From contig JALNQF010000334.1 of NCBI GenBank assembly GCA_028456385.1, positions 1-45,425 on the forward strand: DNA of 45,425 nucleotides. Reading direction: 5' to 3'. Positions 12,470 to 25,456 of this stretch are shown one piece after another; position 1 is the stretch's first letter; each line of letters starts with the position of its first letter. Source of the stretch: Ophiosphaerella korrae (Eukaryota > Ascomycota > Dothideomycetes > Pleosporales > Phaeosphaeriaceae). A model generated the notes under the pieces. The model was not told the DNA's origin, ran no database searches, and was given only the letters and a program-made list of their open reading frames with translations. A program made the position numbers and the translations under genes.

Positions 12470-12913
12470 TATTAAGACCTTAGAACTAAGTAAGAGTAAC
12501 GAGGGCAAGTAGGCTTCTGTAAGACAGGCGAGGTTAATAAATAAGTTAGTTACTTAACTTAATTAATAGTTAGCTTTTATTAGAGTATTACAAAGTATAT
12601 AAGTATTAATAGATAGATAAGAATCTAATTAAAGTATTAGTTATAATACTCTATTAGGATAAGAGTATAAAGAAGAAATTAAATACGATAGTCTATAAAG
12701 GTCTATCGACGTTCCTATATACTTACTATCTAGCGTTTATTCCTAAGCGCTTACTCTAGAGCGTTTACTCTAGAGTACTTATTCTAGAGCGTTTACTCTA
12801 GAGCGTTTGCTCTAGAGCGTTTACTACTAAATAGTTACGTATTCTACTACGCTATATTACCTAGCCTAATTGCGTACAATATAATAGCTTACTTACCGCT
12901 TAGTATTATAATA
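12470..12913 (-). repeat. Element D 3' LTR (444 bp)
   Basis: Reverse complement of the A-family LTR, starting tattaagacc on the plus strand. The adjacent ctatccccttttctt (12914-12928) is the polypurine tract read from the opposite strand. It includes the TCTAGA palindrome array at about 12748-12820. Confidence 0.93.
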
Positions 12914-13029
12914 CTATCCCCTTTTCTTACGCTAGGTCTATCCTTAGGCCTAGGCCTCTATTAGCTAGGTCTAGCTTATAAGTAGTTTACCCTACCTTCT
13001 AGTTAAAAACTATCCTACTATAATATCGC

Positions 13030-13520
13030 CTCCCTTGTAGTCTCGTAGACTTTATCTCTTATTAGAAATCTTTACTACAAACTATATTTCTAAAACACCT
13101 TATCTATATTATTCTCTCTTAGGTATTCCTTGTTTTATTATACTAGATTCTACTCTAAAGTATACTAAGTACACTTATATAGGGCGTCCCTATGGTAGTA
13201 TAACCTAGGAGTCTCTTAATTAAACTTATAAAAAGTTCTATAAAAAGGTTAATAATAATAAAAAACTTCTTACTATTATTATTACCTATTTACTACGTAA
13301 TAAGAAAATATTAAAATCTACTAAAGAGCGTACTTATTATAAGGCCTTATACCTAGCGTTAGAGTTAGAGTAGGAAGGTAATAAGGTCTTAGCGTAGGTT
13401 CTTAACTATTCTACTACTACTATTAATATCGCCTCTTCTTTTACTATCTAGTCTACTATTAGCTTGTTAGATAAATTTATTACAACTAAGGGCGCTTTAT
13501 AGGCTCTGCGCAGTTAAGTT
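13030..13520 (+). pseudogene. Antisense Cys-rich ORF remnant in element D (Zn2Cys6-like spacing)
   Basis: It runs plus strand, opposite to D's pol, and corresponds codon for codon to the antisense frame in A. At 13101-13193 the six positions read Tyr-x2-Tyr-x6-Cys-x9-Tyr-x2-Tyr-x6-Tyr; the Cys is 13131-13133. Each Tyr codon is TAT or TAC, one RIP step from Cys, and A keeps two of them as Cys. A long tail rich in Lys, Glu, Leu and Asn follows with stops only at Gln-, Arg- or Trp-like positions. This supports an ancestral coding frame rather than chance. The start codon is not visible; the end is uncertain where it overlaps pol's 3' end. Confidence 0.63.
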
Positions 13521-13559
13521 TATTATAGAACTTTTTTCTACTAATATATCTATTGTATT

Positions 13560-16500
13560 CTAGCTATAGCTTTGTATATCTTATATATCTTAGTATATTA
13601 TACTTACTTCTTACTTTCTTAAGCATCTACTAATAATTCTATAGATTAGCTTTAGGTTCTTATATATTTTTACTTACTAGGTAGCTTTTCTATTTTACTA
13701 GCTACTCTTAGAGAAACTATATACTTTAGAAGGCGTCGCGTCCTATTTCTTAATATCCCTATAGGTCTTTAACTTTAAACTTATTGTCCTCCTCCTTCTA
13801 ATATTAGAATTGTCGCTATACTAGTATTTTTAGTTTAGCTAGTTCTAGTAGGCTTATATAGAACTTAGAGTATACCTTAGCGTTTTTAGGTAGTTCTAGT
13901 GTTTTTATTACTAGCCTGTTATCTTCCTTAACTAAAAATAGTCTAACCTTAATATAATCTAGTCCTTTACTAGGTTGCTTTATTCGTAGATTCTTTGTAT
14001 AAAGATACGCTTTATCCTTTTCTTTTAGCTAAGGTACTATTTTTCGTTTTTAATTAATATATAAAATACTTTATTTCTAAGCTTTCTCTAGTCTTTATCT
14101 TATCTCCTTATAGAGTTCTTATATATCTTCTACTCTAACTAATACTACCTCTATCTTAAGTCCTAGTAGTATTTTCTTAAATAAATTAGGGTGTCTCCTA
14201 TAGTTTGTAAAATATAGTATTTTACTTATTACTTCTAAGTACTTATTATTGTATACTAATTATACTATAAGTAATAGTAATACCTAATTATTCTACTTTT
14301 AATTACTGTAAATCCTTAGGTATATCTTTAATATCCTATTAGTCTATTCTATCTATCTATCTATCTATAGATAATAGGCTATTAATAGCTTTCTTTTTGT
14401 CCCTATTACTATAAGTAGCGTTATCTAGTAATTAGACGTAAAAAGCTTATCTCTATTACTAATAATGCTCTTTAGTATCCTATATCTTCGTATTAGCACG
14501 TCTAGTAGTACGTATCCTAGCTAATCTACTATGTAGTTACTTTAGAATTTCTCTATCTTAGCGTATTTTATAAATTAGTCTATAATTACTATTATTGCAT
14601 TGTATCCTATTCCTATTACTAGGTCTTTTAACGTTAGTAGTCCTATAATAAAGTCTATTACAACGTCTATCTATAGTTCTTCTAGTATCTTAATTACCTA
14701 TATTTCTCTATAAAGTATATATATCTTATGCTTATTCTTCTAGTAATCTACGTATTCTTTAATAAACTACGTTACTTTTTCCTTTATCTTACTAAATCTA
14801 TAGTTCCTCTAGATTAGTTCTATAGTTTGTGCGATCTCTAAGTATTTATATACTAGGTTGTTATAGTATTATTATATAATTACTTTCTATAATTCTTCTA
14901 GAACCTTATTTGTAATCCTAACTAGGTTATTAATTTCTTACTCCTCTACTAGTCGTGTGTTTAGTACTAAGTATCTTTATCTATTATCCTAGAGTATAGC
15001 TTCTTCTACTACTTGTCTTTTTCCTATAATATTGTGTCTTTAGCTAAGCGCGTCTACTTAGCTATTTTCTTTACCTAGTATATACTAGATCTTAAATTTA
15101 TACTATCTTAGTAGTTCTAACTATTATATCTACTTATCCTTTAACTTCTTACTCGTTATAAAGTATATTAGGTTCTTGTAATCTATTTTAATAATTACTT
15201 CTATCGCACTCTTAGCGTATACTCTCTAATATTTAAGTATATTAACTATTACAAGTAGTTCCTTATTATATATATTGTATCTTTCTTCTTACTCTATAAA
15301 CTTCCCTAAATAGTATATAATTAGATACTATCTCTCTTTATACTCTTGTAGCGCTATCGCTCTATAAGCTAGATTAGATATATCTATCTTAATAACTAGA
15401 GTCTTGTTACTATAAAATTACTTTAGAACTAGTAGTATAATATAGGCTTACTTAAGTTCTTTATAAGCTTATTTCTACTCTACTCTCTATTCCTATATTA
15501 TATCTTTTTTTATAAACTTTATAAGTAGTAGTACTTTCTTTAAAAATCCTTCTATAAAGTATTAGTTAAAGTTAATAAATCCTAGGAATAATTATACGTC
15601 CTTAACTATCTTAAGTTCCTTCTATTCTTCTACTACTTTAATCTTTTCTTAGCTTATTTTAACTTTATTAATACCTATTATATATCTTAGAAACTCTACT
15701 TCTATCTTATACTATTCGCACTTCTCTAGCTTTAGTTATAGGTTATATTAGTCTAAGCACTATAGTACTATCGTTACTTACTCTACGTACTTACCTTCTT
15801 CTTTAGAATATATTAGTATGTCGTCTAAGTAGGCTATAATAAACTTATCTAAGTATTCTTGTAATATATTATTAATTAGTCTTTAGAACGTTATTAGTAT
15901 ATTTGTTAGTCTAAAGGGTATTACTATATACTTATAATATCTATAGCGTGTTTAGAATACTATCTTCTACTCTTTACTCGCCTTAATTCTTATTAAGTAG
16001 TATCTATCCTATAGGTTTAGCTTCGTAAAAACCTTAGCTTAGCTTAGCCTATCTTAGAGTTTATCTATATTTAGTAGTAAGTATTAGTTCTTTACTATAA
16101 TGTTGTTTAGTTTTTAGTAGTCTACGTATATCCTTAGTAGTCCTTTCTTCTTTAGTATAAAGAGAATTAGAAATCCTACTAATAATAAGGATTCTCGTAT
16201 ATATCCTTTCTTTAGGTCTCTATTTAGTCTTTCTTAGAGTATTACTAATTTACTCTCTATTAATTAGTAAATAAGCCTAAAAGGTAGCTCCTTTCTTTCC
16301 TATAACTTAATTGTATAGTCCTAGGGTTAGTACTTAGGTAATACTAGTATATCTATCTCTTCTATAAATAAGTAGCTAAACTTCTTATATTATTCTAGGA
16401 TTTTAAGAGTTACGCGTTACTCCTCTACTCTTACTTCTTAGCCTAGCGCCTTACTAGTACTTATAGAGTTACTTATTCTCTCTTAATAAGTTACTATTAA

Positions 16501-18853
16501 AGCTACTATCTTATATAGTACCTTCTTATCTACTATTAAACGCTACTAATACGTAGGCTTAGATCTACGTGCGTCTTCGTAGTTGTTAAACAAGAGGTTC
16601 TAGTTTTTCTAATTAACTCTAGAATTAAACTCTTGTAGCTATAGGAGTCTTAGTATAATATCTTTATTAGCTAAAACTAATACGTCTAAGGTAATCCTTA
16701 TACTATGTCCTTAAATAGTAATCTCTATAGTTACCTTATTACTAACTATTAGGTTTCCTAGTATTAGTTATCTGTTCGCAATATAGATTAGATATAGTAT
16801 CTCTTTTACTTATAATTAGAGTCCTACTCGTTCTACTACTTTAAGTATAATTAGGTTTATAAATAACTTTAAATCTACTAATACCTTTATTCTTTCTCCT
16901 CTTATCTTTACTAGGAGTTTAATAAGTCTTTTAGCGTTAATAGCGTTATAGCTTCTAGATATATATCTAGCGTTAGCTATTTACCTAAAAAAGACTTAAT
17001 CTTGTAATCTTTATTTATTCTTTACTAAAATCCTTAGAGTATCTTAATCTCCTTATATTGTTTACACTTCTCTAGCGTATAGGTTTACTAGATTAAATTA
17101 ATATATTAGTTATTTACAAGTATCTTACTTGTATTTACTTCTTTCTTAGTTATACCTAGAAAGTGCTCTACTTCTTACTTATCCTATAGGTGTTGTTTAT
17201 ATCTTACGTTTATATACTCTTTCTAGTTCTATTTATATCTAAATCTTCTATAAGGGAAAAATCTAGATCTTATCTTATTAGAATAGTAGGTAAGGTAGTT
17301 ATTATAGTAATATCCTATCTATAATAGTAGTAGATAGTTTAGGTTATATAAGTATAGCTAGTATTATAGCTCTTGTATTAATACTAGTTCTATAATAATT
17401 AGCGCCTAATTGTTGTTTACGTATAACAATTTATATTATTAGGTTTACCCTACTTCGTGCATCTAGCGTTCCTTGTCTTACTATTCTTTTACTAAGTAGT
17501 AGCTATCTACTAGTCTCTAGATTTCTTTTATAAATCTATCTTATACCTTAGCGTTCTCTTACCTTAGCTCTAGTATTCTAAGTGCTATTTTATATTTAGA
17601 GGTCTTAAGCTCTTAGTTTTCTTTTCTATTCTTATCTTAGGCTATATATACTCGCCTTCCTAGATATAGTGTTATTTTACACCTATACCTTACTCTTTCT
17701 TAGTATAGCTAAAAGTATTCTAAGGTATCTATCTTAGCTTATCTCTACTTTAGCTAATACCTTCTTACGTAGCTTTATACTCTTAGTAGTATCTTTATAG
17801 CTTCTACCTTATTATCTATTATAAGGTTTATTAGTTATATAATAATCTTGTAGTAGTTATATCTCTTACTTATATCCTACTACTAGAGGTTTATAGTCTT
17901 ATAATCTCTCTTCTCTTAGCTTCCTCTAGGAATTACTTTCTATTCTTCCTCTCTATCTTTATCTTACTACTTAAGTATATTAATTTGTCGTATAATCTTA
18001 TTCTTTACTTAGTAATTCTTCGCTAAGTGCCCTATTTTACTATACTTGTAGTATTTTTAGCTTTTTACTCTTTTAAGGTTCTTATAGTAATAGTATTCTT
18101 ATTTTCTTAGGTTTATATTATTAACGTATATCTTATCTAGCTTAAAGTATCTATAGCTACCTTAAACTTAGTTATTCTTATGTTTACGTCGCTACTCGTA
18201 CTTTAGTTAGTACTTTTTATACTCTATACGTAGTACTCTTACGTTCTTAGCTTTTACTATATATTTGTATATATAGTTATTAACTTAGATTACTTCCTCT
18301 ATTAGGTCTTCTAACGTCTTAATCGCAGCTCTACTATATATTAGCTCGCCTTAAATATTACTTTTAAGTCTCTATTAAAATATCCTTATTAATAACTTGT
18401 TATTCTATTCTATTTATATTACGTAGCTTTAGAACTTATTAGCGTAGTCTACTACTACTTTGTTTTATTATAGCTACTATATTACGCGCTCTACTACTAC
18501 TATCTTATTTACTAGTAGAAAGACTTATTATACTTTATCTTTAAACTTAATCTATTCTTTAAATATCTTATCGTAGTCGCTATTATTGTTATTAAGGTAT
18601 TTCTTAAAGTATAGCATAACTTATTTCTCTACCTTACCCCTTATATAAGACGATGCAAGTATAGCTCTATCTTTATCCTAAACTTAGTCTACTTTAAAGA
18701 AGAGGTTAAGTTATAAGATCTATAGCTTAAGCTTATTCTATTCTCTATAGTAGAGGTCTAGCTTAGTAACCTTAGAAGTAGTAGTATAAGTTACTCCTAT
18801 ACGCTAGTTATCTATATTTATTAACGTATTACTTATCTTAAGAGTATTTAATA
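13560..18853 (-). pseudogene. Element D gag-pol remnant
   Basis: Minus-strand copy of the A gag-pol. The Gag zinc knuckle is at 18012-18053 (His kept, Cys turned to Tyr). Reverse transcriptase has an intact YLDD at 15820-15831. The integrase core is around 14300-14640 and the chromodomain-like C-terminus at 13640-13800. Length and order agree with element A. No open frame remains. The primer-binding region next to the 5' LTR (18830-18853) matches that of A apart from transitions. Confidence 0.85.
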
Positions 18854-19296
18854 TATTAAGACCTTAGAACTAAGTAAAGGTAACGAGGGCAAGTAGGCTT
18901 CTATAAGATAGGCGAAGTTAATAAACAAGTTAGTTACTTAACTTAATTAATAGTTAGCTCTTATTAGAGTATTATAAGGTATATAAGTATTAATAAGTAG
19001 ATAAGAATCTAATTAAAGTATTAGTCGTAATACTCTATTAGGATAAGAAGTAAAGAAAAGATTAAACACAATAGTCTATAAAGGTCTATTAATGTTCCTA
19101 TATACTTACTATCTAGTGTTTATTCCTAAGCGCTTACTCTAGAGCGTTTGCTCTAGAGCGCTTATTCTAGAGCGTTTACTCTAGAGCGTTTGCTCTAGAG
19201 CGTTTACTACTAAATAGTTACGTGTTCTACTACGCTGTATCTCCTAGCCTAATTGCGTGCGATATAATAGCTTACCTACTACTTAGTATCGTAATA
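18854..19296 (-). repeat. Element D 5' LTR (443 bp)
   Basis: Same family as the LTRs of A. Boundaries are set by the tagac duplication at 19297-19301 and by comparison with the other three copies. It contains the palindrome array at about 19130-19205. Confidence 0.93.
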
Positions 19297-19301
19297 TAGA
19301 C

Positions 19302-22300
19302 CTACTAAGACTTAGAAAGGGAAGAGCTTTAAACCCTATTAATCTAGGCCGAAAGACTAGTACTAAATAAAGAGACTACTACGGCTTCCTCTAAAAGACT
19401 ACAAAAAAGCAAGAAATAGATTAGTATAAGAGGTATAGAGTATACCTAGCTAAATATATATAGCTATAATAGCTATACAATAATAGATATAGAAGAATAA
19501 AATAAAGAATAGAAGTTTATTTAAATATACTTAATAGTTATAAGTATAGAAGAAGTATATAAAGACTAAAAAGAACGTAATCTTAAAAAAATAAAGTTTA
19601 TACTATTTTAAGAATAGATAAAGTAATATATAGTTATAGTAGGAAGAATACCTATATAAGAAGAATAGTAATACTTTGTAAGAAAGATAAAATAGATTAA
19701 TAAAGCCTATACACTAAGAATACTAGTAGTATACTATGTCCTAATAATAGACACGCCTAGAAAAGATAAATACTAGGAAGGAGATAATAAGATAATAGAT
19801 CTAAAATATCTAGCACACTTTAAAGTATTATAGATATTATACCTAGACAAGAATTATATAATATATAGAAACCTAAAAGTAAATAATAAAGTATAGCTTA
19901 TAAGAAGAAGAGGCTATAACTATACTAGAGTAATCCTAGTAGAAGATGTCTAAGGATAGGATATAATCCTAGAAGATAGATACCTAGTAGTAAGGCCTAG
20001 ACTAAAACTATCTAAGAAATATATCTAAAGAGGATTATAGTACAAATATACGTATAATAAATATCTAAAACATAAAGAATATAAACTTAGAATAAGGCTA
20101 TAGCCCTAGAAAAATAGATAATTTACAAAAATACTAAAGTAAGAAAAGCTAAAAGGTATAAGAGGCTTGTACATTACAAAAACAAGTACTTACTAAAGAA
20201 AGAAAGTACAATTAATAATTAATAGTAGAGCTATAAAGAACTTTATATTAAAGAAGTTTATAGAAATATAAGGAATGTAGTATATAACAAAGAAGTACCC
20301 TTAATAATTAAGTATAATTAAAGGAAAACTATTCTAGGAGCCTATTAGGTTCGAAATAGTTCCCTCTATACTAGAACTAGAAGAGATAATAATTAAGAAT
20401 ATAGTTATAGATATAATAATAATTAATAATAAATAAAATATAATATTAGGTATACTATAGTTATAGATAACTAACTTATATATTAATTAGAGAATAGGAA
20501 AAATTAGTTACTATAAAATAGAAAAGCTAAAAGCTAACATTAGTATATATAAAGGAAAATTCCCTAAAGAATATAAAAAATAGGAGGAATAGCTTATAGA
20601 ACCTAAAGACTACCTTCTAGAATATTAACTATAGGACCTAGCGATTAAGGTAGAAGAAAGGAAAAACGTAGGATAGAGCCTAGTCTACTAAAAAATAGAA
20701 GAAAAATCTAAAATTAAGTAAATATTTATTAAAAACGTACTAAAAAAAAGATAGATACAAGAATCTAGGTCCTTAGTAGTATACAGACTTATATTTATAG
20801 ATAAAAAAGAGATAAGTAATAAGAGGCCTTACGTAGACTTTAGAAAAACTAACGTAATTATAAATAAGAACTAATACTCCTTACTATAAATAGACGTAAT
20901 ATAAGATAAACTATAGAAAATAAGAATCTTTATAAAACTAGACATCTAAAATACCTACTACTAGATTAGAATTAAGAAAGGTAATAAATAGAAAATAGTA
21001 TTTAGAATACAATATAGACTATATAAATACATAGTTATACTCTTTAGCTTAATAAATATACTAGTAGCCTTTTAAGAAAGAATTAACATAGTAATAAGAG
21101 AATACTTAGACGTATTTACGTTTATATATTTAGACAATATCTTTATATTCTTAGAAATAGAGGAAGAATATATACAACACGTACATAAAGTGCTAGAAAA
21201 GCTAGTAGAAAATAAACTATTTCTTAAGATAAGAAAATGTAAATTCTACAAAAAGTAAACAGACTTCTTTAGATTTATTATAGAACTAGGAAAGATTAAG
21301 ATTAACCTAGAAAAGATTAAGTTAATTAACAAATAGCTAATACTAAAGAACTTAAAAGAGGTACAATAATTTTATAGACTAGCGAACTTTTATAGAAAGT
21401 TAATAGTAAAATAGTCTAAAAATATAGAACTAATAACAAGACTTATAAAGAAGGATACGCTATTTAAATAGATAAAAGAATGTAACGAGGTATTTAATAA
21501 AATTAAAAGAAAGTTTATAGAAAACCTAGTTATTAGAAAATATAACCTAGACCTACTAGTAATAGTAAAAATAGACGTACCTAACTTAGTCTATAGGATA
21601 GCACTAATTTAAGAAGACTTAGAGACTAAAAAAGAGTACTTAGTTAAATACTTCTCTAAGAAAATAAAGCTAGTAGAACTTAACTACCCTATTTATAATA
21701 AAGAAATACTAGTAATCTACAAAGTATTTAAGTAATAGAGAGTATACTTACAAAGAGTAAAGTAATAGATAAAGGTCTATATAGACTATAAGAATCTTAT
21801 AGAATTTATAATAAATAAGAAACTATCTTAATAATATACAAGATAGTAGGAATTTATATTAATATTTAACTTAGAAATTATACATATAAAAGGCAAAGAT
21901 AACTAATTTAAAGACGCCTTTAGTAGAAGACTAGATTTATAAGAAGAAGTAAACGCTACTAGTATAATTCTAGTTAGGAACGAGGTAGGATACTTAGTCC
22001 TAAATACACCTAAGATAGCTGCAACACTTAAAAGAAAGAATAGCGAACTAGATAAATAGATTTAGAAAATAACGCAAGAAGTATCTAAAGAAATAGAGAA
22101 ACTAGAGATTTAAGAAGGACTTGTATAAGTATATAGAAGAATATATATTCTAAAGAAGATCTAAAAAGAATTTATACAATAATTCTATAAATTACTAGTA
22201 TATAGATACTAAAGGATTAATAAAACCCTTAATAGGTTACTATAAAACTACTATATTTTAAAGGTAAGATAACTAGTAATAGAAGTACTACAAGATTATA

Positions 22301-23430
22301 TAGAATGTTAAAGAAATAAATATAGTAGATATATACTATATAGAATATTATAACTAGTAGAAGTACTAGAATAACTATAAAGAGTTATTATAATAGACTT
22401 TATTACAAAGCTACCTAAGTCTAAAAATCTAATATTAGGAGTAGAGTATAATAGAATACTTATAATAGTAGATAAGCTTATAAAGTATATATACTTTAGA
22501 CTATATAAAGAGAAAAGTAGGATAGAAATTATTATATACTAGGTTCTAGGAACTATAATTAGCTAATATAGACTACTAGACAAGATTATTATAGATAGAG
22601 ATATAAGGTTTATATTAAAACTATAGAGAATAATAATAGCGTAATTAGGAATTAAATATATAATGTATATAGTATACTACCTATAGATAGATAGATAGTT
22701 AGAACGAATAAATTAGATAGTAGAATAATACTTAAGATACTACCTTAACTACAACTAAAATAATTAGGTATAGTTACTACCTATAGCATAGCTAGTATAC
22801 AACAGCGCAAAGAATATAGTAATAGGAGTATTACTTTTCTTTATAAACTATAGATTTAACCTTAGCGTATATAGAATACTAAGATTAGAAATATCCTAGT
22901 CTCTAAGAGGAGAAAACTTTACTAATAGACTTAGAAATATATATAACTAATTAAGATAAAATATAGAATTCCTATATAATTAAATAGTAAAGTACTATAA
23001 CAAGAAATATTAAAAGGGACCTAAATTTAGAGAGAGAGAAAAAGTATAGTTAGTACAAAAAAATATTAAGAGTAAAAAGCTAAGTTTAAAATTAGACTAC
23101 GTTAAAATAGGACTATACAAAATTAAGAAAAAGGTTACGCTAGTTATATTTAAACTAAAACTACTAAATAAAATAAAGATACACCTAACTTTCTATATAG
23201 TACTACTTAAGAAAGTACTACAAGATATAGAACTACTAGTATACAAAGTAGATATATATAGAGAACAAAAAGAATAGGAAGTTAAAGAAATCTTAGAATA
23301 TTAGTTTTATAATAGAAAGAACTACTACTTAGTAAAATAGATAGGTATAGATAAAAAAGGGTAACTATAGGAAAATACATAAGAACTAGAAGATAATCTT
23401 ATCTACTTTATAAGATTAAAGGAGTTCTAA
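19302..23430 (+). pseudogene. Element B pol, second part of the split gag-pol
   Basis: Continues B's frame after D. It shows protease and then reverse transcriptase with RPYVDFRKTN-like and FIKLDI-like motifs and YLDN at 21127-21138 (second Asp of YLDD lost by G-to-A). RNase H lies around 21560-21960. The integrase core is at about 22390-22800, with the DRD and multi-Tyr/Gln DDE-region landmarks. A chromodomain-like end lies near 23280-23430. Stops are everywhere. It aligns throughout with H and G pol. Confidence 0.85.
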
Positions 23431-23524
23431 AGTTAAAACCCTCTAGAATGCCTAGTAGTAAACTAAGAGAACTAATATTACTACTATTAGATAGAGAGGC
23501 GATAGGAACGCTTAATATAGGACC

Positions 23525-24080
23525 TACTACAATAGTATTAAACGCCTTATCTAAGTCTAGCTTAGCTTCTAGAGCTACTAACTACTTAGCTAATTTCTTA
23601 TTATTTAACGCCTTTATTTTATAAAGATAAGAGAAATAAGCTTAATTCTTTACTAGCTTACTTTACGTAAGCTCCTAGATCTACTTACACTTAGCTTTAG
23701 CCTCTATAATTTAAGATAGTAATTTCTCTTAAGTCTAGTTAATAGCTCTCTCTATTATTATTAAGCCTAGACATAAGAATAAGTATAATAAATATATACT
23801 TAGAAAGAGAAACACTAGACATATTATAAGAACTACGTATATTTATATAAATATATACCTTATAAGCCCTACTATTGTTTATAGAAATAATATAAAGAAG
23901 AGACTTAGGATTTAACTTAGGAGAAGTATAATAGGAATAAAGAAATATCTTAACACTATTACGTAATACGCGATTAGTAAGAAGATAGTAACAACGTATA
24001 GATAAAACAACTATAAGAAGCGATAAAGAACTATAGATTAATAAGGAAAGTAGATTAATAACTTTAGCTCTAAGATAGAT
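23525..24080 (-). pseudogene. Antisense ORF remnant in element B (variant of the Cys-rich family)
   Basis: On the minus strand an unusually long open stretch (24197 down to 23739) spans the pol-to-LTR spacer and continues to about 23525 with only TAA/TAG stops at Gln-like positions. Its centre (LYIISINNSRAYKVY) has Tyr-x9-Tyr-x2-Tyr spacing, with a further Tyr after 8 residues, aligning with the Cys-rich segment of A, D, H and G. The first two positions are separated differently, so the Zn2Cys6 match is weaker here. The tail shares RESY and a LSLxxKGVK-like motif with G. The part inside the LTR (above 24110) is probably not coding. Confidence 0.55.
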
Positions 24081-24110
24081 AAATAAAGGACTACTTAGAG
24101 GAAGAGATAG

Positions 24111-24540
24111 TATTACAATAGTAATAAGAGAACTATAGATAGAACTAATTAGCTTTATAATAATAGACTTAGACTTATATAACTCTAAGGAGTACAAACT
24201 TAATTAGGAGGCTATATATAATTAGGATACCTAGAGTAATCTATAATTTATAGACTCTTAGCATTAGTAGATTATAGATTAAGATAATCTATAATCTATT
24301 AGTCTTAGTAACTATAGATTAATAGATTATAACAAGTATATAGTTAGTAATAATATATATTATTAGAATAGTATTAGTAATTTAATTATTAACTATAAGC
24401 GATAATATTAAGATAGTTGTAAAATATCTCCTATTGTTATTAGTTTATTATAGATCTCTAAACAAACTTTTGTTATTAACTTTTAATCTACTAACACCCT
24501 TTAGGCTATTAGGAAGTCGACCCTAGTAACACCTATTACA
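24111..24540 (+). repeat. Element B 3' LTR (430 bp)
   Basis: Same length as the 5' LTR; visible differences are nearly all transitions. The TG start is RIPed to TA; it ends attaca. It is followed by the duplication cttat, where element C resumes. Confidence 0.92.
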
Positions 24541-24645
24541 CTTATAGGTACTATAGATCTCTTCTTAGTTAAGTTTTCTACTATTATATTAGCTAGACTA
24601 TACGCTACTTATACTTTACTTCTTATAATAACTAAATTAGTAAAG
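24541..24645 (-). pseudogene. Element C, start of gag and leader (right fragment)
   Basis: The reverse complement matches the region just after the 5' LTR of B and H (ttactaatttagttatt and the following gag leader). It joins 10676 of the left fragment across the cttat duplication when B is removed. Confidence 0.85.
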
Positions 24646-25088
24646 TGTAATAGGTTACCCTATTATTAACTATAGGTAATCCTTCTAGAGTATTAGTAGA
24701 TTAGAAGATAATATTAAAAGCTTATATAGTAATCTATAATAACTATAAATAATAGAAGATATTTTATAATTATCTTATATTAGCGTTCTATAGTTATAAG
24801 ATTAAATTACTAATACTATCTTAATAATACGTATTATTACTAACTATATACCTATACTTTTTAGCTAGCTTTGTACTTTATATTTACTAAGATTATAAAT
24901 TATAAAGTTATTACGTACTTAGCTTTATACTTTATATTTACTAAGATTATAAATTATAAAGTTATTATATATCCTTATTATAGTTAACTTCTTAATTAAG
25001 TTTATTACCCTATAGATTATATAAACTATTATTATCTATAGTAGGGCTAATTAGCTCTAGCTAGTTTTCTCTTATTATAGCTATAACA
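24646..25088 (-). repeat. Element C 5' LTR (443 bp)
   Basis: The reverse complement starts tgttatagctataataag and ends attaca, like the B/G/H group. Insertion of C interrupts LTR E, which resumes at 25089. The first five flanking bases are aataa; the matching copy would be left of the window. Confidence 0.85.
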
Positions 25089-25456
25089 AATAACCTAGAT
25101 TAGGAAACTACTTATAATTAGGATACGTAAGTAATCTCTTAATCTCTTAAGTATATAGATAGAAATAAATTATAGATTAATAGATTAGTAATCTATTAAT
25201 CTATAGTTACTAAGACTAGATACAAGTAATAAATTAATAAATTAGTAGAAATATATAATTAGTAGTAATATATATTATTAGGATAGTATTAGTAATTTAA
25301 TCTATTAACTATAGAGCGATAATACTTAATATTATAAAACATCTTCTATTATTTATAGCTTATTATAGATTATAATATAAACTTTTATTATTACTTCTTA
25401 ATCTACTAATACTTTTAATTAGCTACTTGTAGTTAATAATAGGTAGCTATATTATA
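25089..25456 (+). repeat. LTR E, 3' portion of an older LTR
   Basis: Plus-orientation LTR of the B/G/H group, entered in its middle (at the position of ctagattaagaaacta in H) and running to an attata end. It carries the shared central block (about 25258-25315). Its start lies beyond the missing left end of C. Whether E is a solo LTR or belongs to a longer element cannot be decided here. Confidence 0.78.

Larger units (their letters stand above)
12470..19296 (-). mobile_element. Element D: RIPed Ty3/gypsy chromovirus nested in B
   Basis: 6827 bp in minus orientation, family of element A. The LTRs are 12470-12913 and 18854-19296. It is framed by tagac (12465-12469 and 19297-19301), and the flanking host reads through as B sequence; H (30830) and G (37565) show the same site uninterrupted as atagacctactaatag. 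It is the youngest insertion that can be ordered in the left nest (D in B in C in E). Confidence 0.95.
10677..24540 (+). mobile_element. Element B: RIPed Ty3/gypsy chromovirus inserted in C and interrupted by D
   Basis: The two LTRs are 430 bp each (10677-11106 and 24111-24540). The insertion is framed by a 5-bp duplication, cttat (10672-10676 and 24541-24545). Removing nested D with its duplicated tagac leaves about 7.0 kb, a normal full-length size and almost equal to H (7035 bp). The LTRs end in forms of TG...CA and a purine run (24094-24110) precedes the 3' LTR. Confidence 0.93.

Noticed and set aside
13930..14060. GC-containing islets inside elements considered as tRNA genes
   Set aside because: No cloverleaf with conserved A and B boxes could be drawn; they are surviving pol codons.
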